Below are positions 25,301 to 33,245 of a stretch of DNA of 37,366 bases, piece by piece. A model generated the notes under the pieces. It made no database searches. It worked only from the letters and a program-made list of their open reading frames with translations, and was not told where the DNA came from. The translations under genes and the position numbers were made by a program. How positions within the stretch are numbered: position 1 is the first letter of the stretch; every line of letters starts with the position of its first letter. Location: assembly GCA_004173515.1 (NCBI GenBank), contig SECN01000316.1, positions 1-37,366 of the forward strand, given 5' to 3'. This DNA comes from Myxococcaceae bacterium. Its GTDB lineage: Bacteria > Myxococcota > Myxococcia > Myxococcales > Myxococcaceae.

Positions 25301-28300
25301 GAGCGGATGTTGGAGCTGAGCCAGGACTACCGCGAGAAGGTCCGCGTCCTGTTCCGCAGCGCGACCATCTGGGAGGACACGTACCAGAACCCGGCGAACG
25401 CCGACGCGTGCGTGGAAGGCGTGCTCTCCATCGACCCGCAGAACGTGCCGGCCATCAAATCCCTCATCCGGCTGCGCCGCGCGCAGGCCCGGTGGGAGGA
25501 CCTCATCTCCGCGTACGAGCGCCAGCTCGCGCTCGCCACCAGCCCGCAGGAGCAGGCGGAGCTGTATGTGGAGATCGGCAACGTCCAGTACCAGCAGCTC
25601 AAGGTGGTGGACCGCGCGGTGAACAGCTACCACGCGGCGCTCGCCACGGACCCCGAGTCCCGTCAGGCCCTGCACGCGCTGGGCAACCTCTACGAGCGCA
25701 GCGGCAACTGGCCCTTCGCGCTGGAGATGCTGCAGAAGGAAGCGCAGGTCGTGGGCAACGACCCGGTGGCGGTGGAGCTGTGGCACCGCCTGGGGAAGAT
25801 CAACGAGGACATGCTGTCGGACATGTCCAGCGCCCGGACCGCGTACCAGCAGGCGCTCGCCATCGACCCGGGCCACCTGCCCACCATCCGCGCCCTCAAG
25901 GGCATCCAGGAGCAGGAGAAGGACTGGGGCGGCTACGAGCAGACGCTGCTGCAGGAAGCGCAGCAGACGGATGATCCGGCCGCCAAGGGCCGCGCCCTGC
26001 TGGACGTCGCGCGCTACCACGCGGAGACGCGCGAGGATCGCGAGACGGCCACCCACTACTGGGAAGAGGCCCTCAAGAACATCCCGGACAGCCTGGAGGC
26101 GGCGCGCCCGCTGGCGGACGTCTACATCGCACGCGAGGACTGGTCGTCCGCGGAGCGGATGCTCGACATCGTCACGCGCAAGATGGCGGAGAAGGCCATG
26201 GCGGAGAAGGACGCCGCCGTCGCCCAGGACCTCTGCCGTCAGTTGTACCGGCTGGGCTACGTGACGGAGAAGCTGGGCCGGCGCGACAAGGCGCTCAGCT
26301 CGTACGAGAAGGCCTACGGCCTGGACGCCACGTACCTGCCCGCGCTGGAGGGCTACGGAAATCTGCTGGTGCAGGCGAAGCGGTACGAGGACGCGCTCAA
26401 GGTCTTCCAGACCATCCTCATCCACCACCGCGAGGAGCTGACGGACCTGGAGGTGGTGGAGGTCTACTGGCAGCTGGGTGACGTGCACGCCGCGCTCGGC
26501 CAGGCGGACCGCGCGCAGAACCACTTCGAGAAGGCGCTCGCCATCGATCCGCAGCACGAGCCGACGCTGCGCGCGCTGGTGACGCTGATGGACAAGGCGG
26601 GCCGCTACGAGAAGTCCGCGGAGCTGCGCCAGGAGCTCGTCAACAGCCTGGAGGGCGAGGCGAAGGTCAAGGTGTACCTGGAGCTGGGTCGCATCGCGCG
26701 CGACGAGCTGCACGACCCGTACATGGCCATCGACGCGTTCAGCGGCGCCCTCAAGACGCAGCCGGAGGCGCCAGAGGTGATGGACGCGCTCTACCGCCTG
26801 CTGCGCGAGACGCGTCAGGGCCAGAAGGCCGCGGACGTGCTGGGCCGCATGCTGTCGCTGCCCGAACTCGCCTCCGAGCCGCACAAGGCCAAGCGCGTGT
26901 GGTTCGCGCTCGGGGAGATCCGCCGCGACGAGCTGAAGGACGTGGAGGGCGCGACGCAAGCCTTCAACGCCGCGCTCGACCTGGATCACCGCTTCGTGGA
27001 GGCCTTCAGCGCGCTGGAGGCGCTGCTGGGAGGCGCGCGCCAGTGGAAGGTGCTGGAGGAGAACTACACGCGCATGCTCTCGCGTCTGCCCAAGACGCCG
27101 GACACGCACCCGGCGCGCATGACGCTGTGGCGCGCGTTGGGAGACCTGTACCTCCAGGTGCTCAAGCACCCGGAAGGCGCGTTGGCCGCCTACGGCGTCG
27201 CGGCGAAGGGCCTGCCGGACGACGCGGCCCTCCAGGAGACGTTCGCGGAGGTCGCCGGTCAGATGCCGGGCCGCGAGGAAGAAGCCATCGTGGCGCTGCG
27301 CCGCGCGCTGCCGAACACGGAGAACCCGCGCAAGGTGGTGGGCCATCTGGTGCGGCTGTCCGCGGTGCGCAAGGACTACGACGCCGCGTGGCTCGCGGCG
27401 CAGGCCGTGTCGGGACTCCTGGGCGAGGCAGGGGAGGACGAGCAGGAGATCCTCACCAAGCTGGGGCCCTACGCGAAGAAGAAGGAACTGGCGCAGCGTC
27501 CGCTGACGGACCGGCTGTGGCAGACGGCGCTCTTCCACCCGAAGGTGCGCGGGCCGCTGTCGGAGCTGTTGGGACTGCTCTTCGAGAAGGCGGGACACCT
27601 GTACGCGGTGCCCTTCCCGCAGTACCAGCTCGTCCCGAAGCGCCACCGCATCGACGTGGCGACGGCGCAGGAGTACCACGTCAACCACTACCGCTACGTC
27701 GCGCGGCTCTTCAACATGGAGGCGGTGGAGCTGTACTCGCCCTTCCTCGTGGCCACGCGCGAGCGGCTGGCGAAGCGCTCCAACGAACCGGCCCCCGAGC
27801 CGCTGGTGAACGTGGATCTGCTCCAGACGCATCCCGCGTGCGTGCGTGTGGGCGGCAAGTACTTCGCGGAGCAGGGTCAGAAGGAGGTGTACTACCTCCT
27901 GGGCAGGACGCTGGCCCTGGCCCGTCCGGAGCTGGCGTTCAGCCAGCGCGTGGCGCCCGAGCGGCTGGAGGCGGTGGTGCAGGCCGCGCTCAGCCTGGTG
28001 GTGGGCAACGTGCGCTTCACGGTGGATCCTCGGCTGGTGGACGTGGAGCGGCAGCTGCTCCACAAGAGCCTGAGCGAGCCGGACCGGGCCGCCCTGGCGA
28101 AGGTCGCGCGGGCCTACCTGCCCACGGCGACGCCGCAGGATGTGCGCACGTGGCTGGAAGGCGCGGAGCTCACGGCGTCGCGCGCGGGCCTCTTCGCCGC
28201 GGGCGAGCTGGAGCCCGTGCGCCGCATGGTACAGGGGGAGACAGGGTCGTCCTTCCGGGTCCCGTCCCGCACCAAGCTGCGGGAGTTGCTGGTGTTCGCG

Positions 28301-28369
28301 ACGTCCGAGGACCTGCAGGAGCTGCGTGTGGCTGTTGGCACACACGTGGAAGTGCAGGCGCGAAAGTAA
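16353..28369 (+). pseudogene. gltI: gltI (agmK): giant cytoplasmic TPR protein, two frame breaks
   Basis: About 4,000 codons of tandem TPR-like repeats without a signal peptide match AgmK/GltI, a very large cytoplasmic scaffold of the M. xanthus gliding complex. The repeat works as a double unit of about 72 residues (for example LEFDPTNATALDGLAAVF recurring as LEPDQETLGVLTKLY, then LEFDPVNREALEALERL). The last 200 or so residues are non-repetitive (from YAVPFPQYQLVPKRHRIDV to HVEVQARK). The coding frame runs from 16353 to about 17920, a second to about 20397, and a third to the TAA at 28367-28369. At the first break the repeat period is nearly kept (about 74), so a small indel is likely. At the second, about 34 residues of the repeat unit are missing (SLAFM joins EIYESAA). 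I chose ATG 16353 (MELPSTPARPTLRV). An ATG in the same frame at 16266 would lie before the hairpin. Confidence 0.88.
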
Positions 28370-28432
28370 TGCCCTCAGACCGGCGCGAGGGTTCACGCGT
28401 TGAAAGCAGGCGGGCGTTCAAGGCAGGTGTCC

Positions 28433-28462
28433 TTGATCTCACCCGGTGGCCACTCCTACGAT
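28433..28462 (+). promoter_or_regulatory. Candidate promoter before gltJ
   Basis: TTGATC (28433-28438), an 18-nt spacer and TACGAT (28457-28462) lie in the 136-nt gltI-gltJ gap, 43 nt before the gltJ ATG. The hexamer match is fair and there is no other support. It could let gltJ be expressed apart from the 12-kb gltI. Confidence 0.28.
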
Positions 28463-28465
28463 TCC

Positions 28466-28483
28466 GACGGGATTTCGCCCGTC
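28466..28483 (+). promoter_or_regulatory. Hairpin in the gltI-gltJ gap
   Basis: GACGGG (28466-28471) pairs with CCCGTC (28478-28483) around ATTTCG, then ATTTCTG. It lies 22 nt before the gltJ start, directly after the candidate -10. Confidence 0.4.
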
Positions 28484-28505
28484 ATTTCTGAGGCTTACGG
28501 GAACG

Positions 28506-30387
28506 ATGCGTTTCGTCTGCGACAGCTGCCGCGCGCAGTACATGATCAGCGACGACAAGAGAGGACGAGATTGGCGCCGTCTTCGACCAGGTGCTGAGCA
28601 CCGGTTCGCAGAAGGCGCAGGCCCGCGACGCGGAAGCCGAAGCCGTGAAGGCCGCGAAGGCCGATACGGTGCGCAAGCTTGCCGAAGCCGAGGCGGCCGA
28701 ACCCTCGCCGGACGACGCGAAGGCCGCGGCGTCGCACGAGTGGTACGTCGCCATCGACGAGAAGCAGGTGGGGCCCTGGTCGGTGGAGAAGGTGAAGGAC
28801 GCCTGGGACCGGGGCGAGGTGGGCCCGGACAACCTCTGCTGGCGTTCAGGCTTCAGCGACTGGATTCCCCTGTCGGAGACGGCGGAGCTGGCCTCCGTGC
28901 TGGCGCCGCGTCCGGCCAAGCCGGTCATCGTCGCGCCCGCGCCGGTCTCCACGTCGTCGCCGACGATCGCCGCGGGGCCGGTGGAGTCCGCCTTCAGCGC
29001 GGGCAGCAACCGTCCGGGGCTGGGTGGAGGTTCCACCGCGCCGGATGAACCGGTGGGCTGGAAGCCCTCGGCCGCGAGCGTGCTGGCCTCGCTGGTGAAG
29101 GAGGAGAACGACGCCCTCTCCAAGCCGCCGCCGCGTCCCGCGCCCTCGCTGGAGCGCGAGCCCGTGTCCCAGGCGCGCCTGCTGGACGTGCCCATGCCGC
29201 CGCCGGAGCCGAAGTCGTCTCCGGCGATGCCCGTGGCCATGATGGGCGCGGCTCCGGGGATGACCGCGCCCCAGGCCTATTCGCAGCAGCCGCAGCAGGG
29301 CTATGCGCCGCAGCAGCCCGTGCAGCAATACGCGCCGCAGCCGCAGGCCTATCCGCAGCAGCCGCAGATGCCCTACGGGCAGCAGCCGCAGGGCTATCCG
29401 CCTCCCGGGTATCCGGCGGCCTATCCTCCGCCCGCGGCGGCTCCCACCGGCGGCAAGGGCCGCACGGGGATGCTGGTCGCGGTGACGGCGGGCGTGCTCG
29501 TCATCGCGGGGGCCGCGGTCGTCTACGTCGCTCGCGGCAATTCGTCCGAACGCCCGGTGGATCCGCCGGCCCCGGTCGTGGCGGCGCAGACGCGACCGGC
29601 GGAACTTCCGCCCATGCCGCCGCCTCCAGCCGTGGTGCAGCCGCCTCCCGCGGCTGTCGCTGCGACCGCGCCCACCACGCCTCCGGTGGAAGGTGCTCCG
29701 GCGGCCGTGCCGGGAACCCCTGCCGCGGGAGCACCCGTGGCTGCTGCGGGGACGCCTCCTGCGACCGCTCCCGCCGTGGCGGCCGTGACGCCGCCTCCCG
29801 CGGTGGTGACGCCTCCTCCTGCGACCACGCCCAACATGGGGACGGCGGTGGCGAAGGTGGAGCCGCGCAACCAGCAGCGCCGTTCGGGCTCGGGTCACAG
29901 CACGAACCGGGGTGGCTCTCGTGAGGATGACGAGGAGGCCATCACGGTGTCGAAGCCCACGGCGGCGGCCCCGTCGAATTCCGGGGGCGGGGACGACGAC
30001 TTCGACGAGCTGTTCGGCACGAAGAAGACACCGGCCAGCACGAAGCCCACGGGGAAGACGACGGCCACCGCCTACATCCCGCCCGAGCCGGGTGGCGGCA
30101 CGCTGGATCGCCTCCAACAGTCGGACATCATGCAGGTGGTGCTGAACAACAAGCCGGCCATCGTGAAGTGCGTGAACGAGCAGAAGGCGAAGGATCCGTC
30201 CCTCAGCGGCAAGCTGGTGATGCGCTGGACGGTCCAGACCAGTGGCAAGACGAGCAGCGTGTCGTGCCGCACGGACGAGTTCAGCAAGAGCTACATGGCG
30301 ACCTGCATCACCGGCCTCATCAAGGGGTGGTCCTTCCCGAAGCACCAGAAGCAGGGCGACCCCATCGATTTCCCGTTCACGTTCTGA
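28506..30387 (+). pseudogene. gltJ: gltJ (agmX): zinc-ribbon/GYF inner-membrane protein, frame break inside the zinc ribbon
   Basis: AgmX/GltJ is an inner-membrane component that links the cytoplasmic polarity machinery to the periplasmic complex. The start MRFVCDSCRAQYMISDDK is the first half of a zinc ribbon (C5, C8). The expected second CxxC is absent because the frame breaks near 28559 and resumes as EDEIGAVFDQVLSTG. Then come a GYF-type domain (EWYVAIDEKQVGPWSVEKVKDAW...WIPLSE, about 28740-28890), a Gln/Pro-rich stretch (QPQQGYAPQQP, to about 29440), one membrane helix (MLVAVTAGVLVIAGAAVVYVA), a Pro/Ala-rich periplasmic linker, and the AgmX/PglI C-terminal domain shared with GltG (IMQVVLNNKPAIVKCVNEQ...GWSFPKHQKQGD). 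Zinc-ribbon and GYF domains of GltJ are reported to bind MglA/AglZ in M. xanthus. The missing length is 2 modulo 3. This is the last gene of the cluster. Confidence 0.88.
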
Positions 30388-30396
30388 AACGCAAGC

Positions 30397-30430
30397 GCGA
30401 CATCGCCGCCAGATATGACGGCGATGTCGC
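30397..30430 (+). terminator. Strong hairpin ending the glt cluster
   Basis: A perfect 12-bp stem, GCGACATCGCCG (30397-30408) with CGGCGATGTCGC (30419-30430), has a 10-nt loop and starts 10 nt after the gltJ stop. No T-run follows. Its position at the end of the cluster makes a terminator or 3' stabiliser likely. Confidence 0.65.
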
Positions 30431-30512
30431 TGTGAAGCAGGGCGCGATTGTGCGCTTTCGTGAACAGTGAATTTCCCCTGGGCGGTGTCGTTGGAAGGTC
30501 GGTCGACACTCG

Positions 30513-30542
30513 TTGACACGTCTGGAGCGAGGGGACTAAAGC
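30513..30542 (+). promoter_or_regulatory. Candidate promoter of the Cys-rich lipoprotein gene
   Basis: A perfect -35 TTGACA (30513-30518), an 18-nt spacer and TAAAGC (30537-30542) precede the gene by 79 nt. The -10 is weak. Confidence 0.38.
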
Positions 30543-30621
30543 CCGCTCGACTTCATTATCCGGTGCCTGGAGTCGAGGCCGGAGGCACCGGGCGACGTAC
30601 CAATCCAGGAGGAAGTTCCGA

Positions 30622-31258
30622 ATGCAGCTTCGCAAGATGATGGTGATGCTCGCCGCGGTGAGCACGATGAGCCTGGCGCTGACCGCCTGTGGCGACGGGC
30701 ACCAACACCGGCTGCACGAAGAACAGCGACTGCGCCACGGGCGAGACCTGCAACACGTCCACCGGTCAGTGCGAGGGCGGTACGACGACGTGCTCTGGCG
30801 AGGGTCGCGCGACCTGCTCGTACGGTTCGGCCTGCTACAGCAGCACCTGCCAAGCGCCCCCGGCCCCGACCTGCGAGAACTACAACAACTTCGGCAACAA
30901 GAGCGCGCTGGGCACCACGGGCCCTATCATCTTCAAGGCCGCGACCACGAGCGCTGCGATTGACAGCTTCTGTGATGCGAGCGCGCCCAAGCGCGTCAAG
31001 ATCACCATCTCGGCCTACTCCAGCACCCCCTTCCCCCAGACGGCTGCCGAACTGAACGGCTTCCTGTACGTGCTGGTCAACGGCACCACCCGGACGCCTG
31101 TCGTCAGCACTTCGTCGGGCAACTACGTGGTCTCGGGCACCAACCGTGAGCGCGCGGACATCGTGGCCAACATCTGTGTCGCGTCGTCGAGCAACACCAC
31201 GTCCCTGGGCTACTACTTCACGGGCGGCAACTTCTTCTGCTTCCAGTCCACCTATTAA
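30622..31258 (+). pseudogene. Cys-rich lipoprotein, frame break just after the lipobox
   Basis: The start MQLRKMMVMLAAVSTMSLALTAC is a lipoprotein signal with Cys23, preceded by AGGAGG. Immediately after the lipobox (near 30693-30700) the frame changes. The rest reads TNTGCTKNSDCATGETCNTSTGQC, a Cys-rich repeat of the kind common in myxobacterial secreted proteins. A globular domain of about 130 residues follows (FGNKSALGTTGPIIFKAATTS ... GGNFFCFQSTY) and ends at 31258. Read straight through from the ATG, the protein is out of frame and ends at 30963. The correct protein would be about 210 aa, or slightly longer if bases are missing. It is flanked by its own promoter candidate and a strong terminator, so it is likely monocistronic. 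The function is unknown. Confidence 0.72.
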
Positions 31259-31312
31259 GGGCTGAGTGACGGGCGGCTGAAGTCCGGGCTGCCCATCATC
31301 CGCAGTACTTTG

Positions 31313-31344
31313 GAGCCCCGCCCAGGAATCATGGGGCGGGGCTC
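31313..31344 (+). terminator. Intrinsic terminator after the Cys-rich lipoprotein
   Basis: GAGCCCCGCCC (31313-31323) pairs perfectly with GGGCGGGGCTC (31334-31344) around a 10-nt loop, followed by TTCGTTT. It begins 54 nt after the stop codon. Confidence 0.75.
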
Positions 31345-31486
31345 TTCGTTTGAGTCCATCAGGGTCCTCACGGAGGCTTTGGTGCATCCTTCGCGAACGC
31401 GATTGGGCTCGATGAATTTCGTTTAGCGCTTCCTCGTCTTGTCGGGTGCGCGCACGGGCATACCGGCGACTTCAAAAGGAGACTCC

Positions 31487-31969
31487 ATGCAGTCCAAGAA
31501 GCTGATGCGGATGTTCACCCTGGGGTTGGCTCTCGCTTCTCCTGTCGCTTTCGCTGGCGAGAGCACCACCCAGTTGACCTGCCCCGAAGGGACCCGGCAG
31601 TCAGGTTCCAAGGAGGAGGGGCTCTTCTGCCGCAAGCATGACCTGACGGGGAGCAGCTTCGTCGCGCACGGTCCCTACCGTTCGTTCCACGCCAACGGCA
31701 AGAAGGCGGCGGTCGGGCAATACGCGAACGGATTCAAGACGGGCACCTGGTCGTTCTTTGACGAGGCCGGCAACGAATACGGCAAGACGGAGTTCCGTGA
31801 GAGCAACTACCACGGCAAGCGCTACCTCTACTTCGCCAGCGGCAAGCCCCACTTCATCGAGGAGTACCAGAACGGCCTGAAGAACGGCGTGGTTCAGGAG
31901 TTGAGCGAGGACGGCAAGATCGTCCACCAGGCTCGCTTCGAGAACGGCAAGGAAGTCGCGGTCAAGTAG
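31487..31969 (+). CDS. Exported YwqK/MORN-variant repeat protein
   Basis: This 160-aa protein has a signal peptide (MQSKKLMRMFTLGLALASPVAFA|G). The mature part begins with a short two-Cys segment (LTCPEGTRQSGSKEEGLFCRK) and then carries MORN-like repeats of the YwqK type: GPYRSFHANGKKAAVGQYANG, KTGTWSFFDEAGNEYGKTEF, HGKRYLYFASGKPHFIEEYQNG and KNGVVQELSEDGKIVHQARFENG. Databases call this family 'toxin-antitoxin system YwqK family antitoxin', but here it is secreted and no toxin gene lies beside it, so that name should not be taken as function. ATG 31487 is supported by AAGGAG just upstream. It stands alone between two terminators. Confidence 0.85.
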   Translation: MQSKKLMRMFTLGLALASPVAFAGESTTQLTCPEGTRQSGSKEEGLFCRKHDLTGSSFVAHGPYRSFHANGKKAAVGQYANGFKTGTWSFFDEAGNEYGKTEFRESNYHGKRYLYFASGKPHFIEEYQNGLKNGVVQELSEDGKIVHQARFENGKEVAVK

Positions 31970-31989
31970 TCCAGGAGCACGCGGAAACG

Positions 31990-32021
31990 AGGGCCCCTGC
32001 CTGCTCCCAGGCTGGGGCTCT
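31990..32021 (+). terminator. Intrinsic terminator after the YwqK-like gene
   Basis: AGGGCCCC (31990-31997) pairs with GGGGCTCT (32014-32021, one G-U), and GCCT (31999-32002) pairs with AGGC (32009-32012). There is one T/T mismatch and a 6-nt loop. It begins 20 nt after the stop. Confidence 0.65.
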
Positions 32022-32071
32022 TCGCATTGCGGGGCTTTCCCTTGGGGCTCCAGCCAGCTAGGAACAGCCTA

Positions 32072-33172
32072 GTGAAGGCCCCTTCCCTCGTCCCAGTCCT
32101 CTCGGCCATCCCTGTCTGCCCGGTGCCGCAGATGGGGTTGCGTGAACTTGAGCGCATCCGGCTCATCCTGCGAGGCGGGTCCGTCATCGACTGGCGTCGC
32201 ATGCACTTCCAGACGAGGGATGAGGTGGACCGGTTCCTCCGTCTCTGCCAACTGGACGTGTCGCGGTCCTTCGACGATGCCTGGGCCCGAACGGTGCTCG
32301 CGGATGCCGTGGAGTACCTGCGCAAGACATTCGATTACCGGGTCGCGGACGCGGTGGCCCAGCCGGAGGAGATCCACGACCTCTTCCTCTTTGCTTCGGG
32401 AGCGAAGGGGCTCGCGCGCTACCGGCGGATCGCCTGCATCGTGCTCAAGGTGATGCATGTCATCCAGCACATCGAAGGACGTGACCTGCTCTTCCGGTTG
32501 GCCGCCTCCGAAGCCGAACTGGCGGAGATGGTCACGGAGAAGGTGCTGGGGGTCGCGCGCGAGATGCAGGAACTGGGGCTTCCCATCGTGGAGTTCGCGC
32601 ATTCCATCAAGACGCGTGACTCCCTGGTCACGAAGCTGATCGCGAAGAAGGAGACCGTGGCGGCCCAGGTGTATGACCGCACGCGGTTCCGGGTCATCAC
32701 CCGCACCCGCGCCGACCTGCTCCCGGTGCTCTACTTCCTTACGCAGCGTCTGTTCCCGTTCAACTTCGTCGTTCCGGGCCAGACGGAGAACACCCTGCTG
32801 CCGTTCAAGGGGCTCCTCGCGGAGAACCCCCACTTCGAGCAGTTCATCCCCCAGCTCCATCTGGACCGGGACTTCGAGGACCGTGAGGACCGCACGGGCA
32901 ATGCGTTCTCGGGAACCTCCTACCGGGTCCTCAACTTCGTCGTGGATCTCCCCCTGCGCATGGACCCGTATCTTCCCCCTCCGGAGAAGGACACCCGCCT
33001 TCGTAAGGGGCGGGTCACCTTCGCATTGGTGGAGTTCCAGATCGCGGATGAGGAAACGGCCCGCCGCAATGAGGTCGGGGACAACGCCCACGAGAGCTAC
33101 AAGCGCCGGCAGAAGCGACGGGTCCTCAACCGACTGAGTCGAGGACTGGTCGTACCGAAGCGCCAGGGGTGA
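32072..33172 (+). CDS. TIGR04552-like myxobacterial protein with RelA/SpoT nucleotidyltransferase-like features
   Basis: This 366-aa protein (if started at GTG 32072) has no signal peptide. I recall it as the myxobacterial family TIGR04552, of unknown function. The N-terminal half is helical (GLRELERIRLILRGGSVIDW, a family hallmark). From about residue 179 it reads SIKTRDSLVTKLIAKKE, then VYDRTRFRVITRTRADL, then GTSYRVLNFVVDLP, and near 318 ALVEFQIADEETARRNEVGDNAHESYKRRQ. This order parallels RelA/SpoT synthetases: RxKxxxSxxxK, D-x4-RVI, the GYxSxH strand, VExQIRT, and AHxxYK. Asp202, Glu321 and His340 sit where conserved residues would be, but the His of YxSxH is replaced by Asn. GTG 32072 has AGGA 8 nt upstream; ATG 32132 (MGLRELERI) is the alternative start. 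The enzyme assignment is my inference. Confidence 0.7.
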   Translation: MKAPSLVPVLSAIPVCPVPQMGLRELERIRLILRGGSVIDWRRMHFQTRDEVDRFLRLCQLDVSRSFDDAWARTVLADAVEYLRKTFDYRVADAVAQPEEIHDLFLFASGAKGLARYRRIACIVLKVMHVIQHIEGRDLLFRLAASEAELAEMVTEKVLGVAREMQELGLPIVEFAHSIKTRDSLVTKLIAKKETVAAQVYDRTRFRVITRTRADLLPVLYFLTQRLFPFNFVVPGQTENTLLPFKGLLAENPHFEQFIPQLHLDRDFEDREDRTGNAFSGTSYRVLNFVVDLPLRMDPYLPPPEKDTRLRKGRVTFALVEFQIADEETARRNEVGDNAHESYKRRQKRRVLNRLSRGLVVPKRQG

Positions 33173-33245
33173 TTCGTAGGCTCAAACCGTCCAGCGCGGC
33201 AACGTCCTCGAATGCCAATGCTGTCCGGTAGCGCGCTTGCTTCCG

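Noticed and set aside
20393..28396. A 2,667-codon open frame on the minus strand opposite gltI
   Set aside because: The translation is Arg/His/Gln/Leu-rich low complexity without domains. It mirrors the G/C third-position bias of gltI, which removes stops from the antisense frame.
29281..29400. CAGCAGCCG-type tract in gltJ as a microsatellite or CRISPR-like repeat
   Set aside because: It is an imperfect in-frame Gln/Pro coding tract with no spacer structure.
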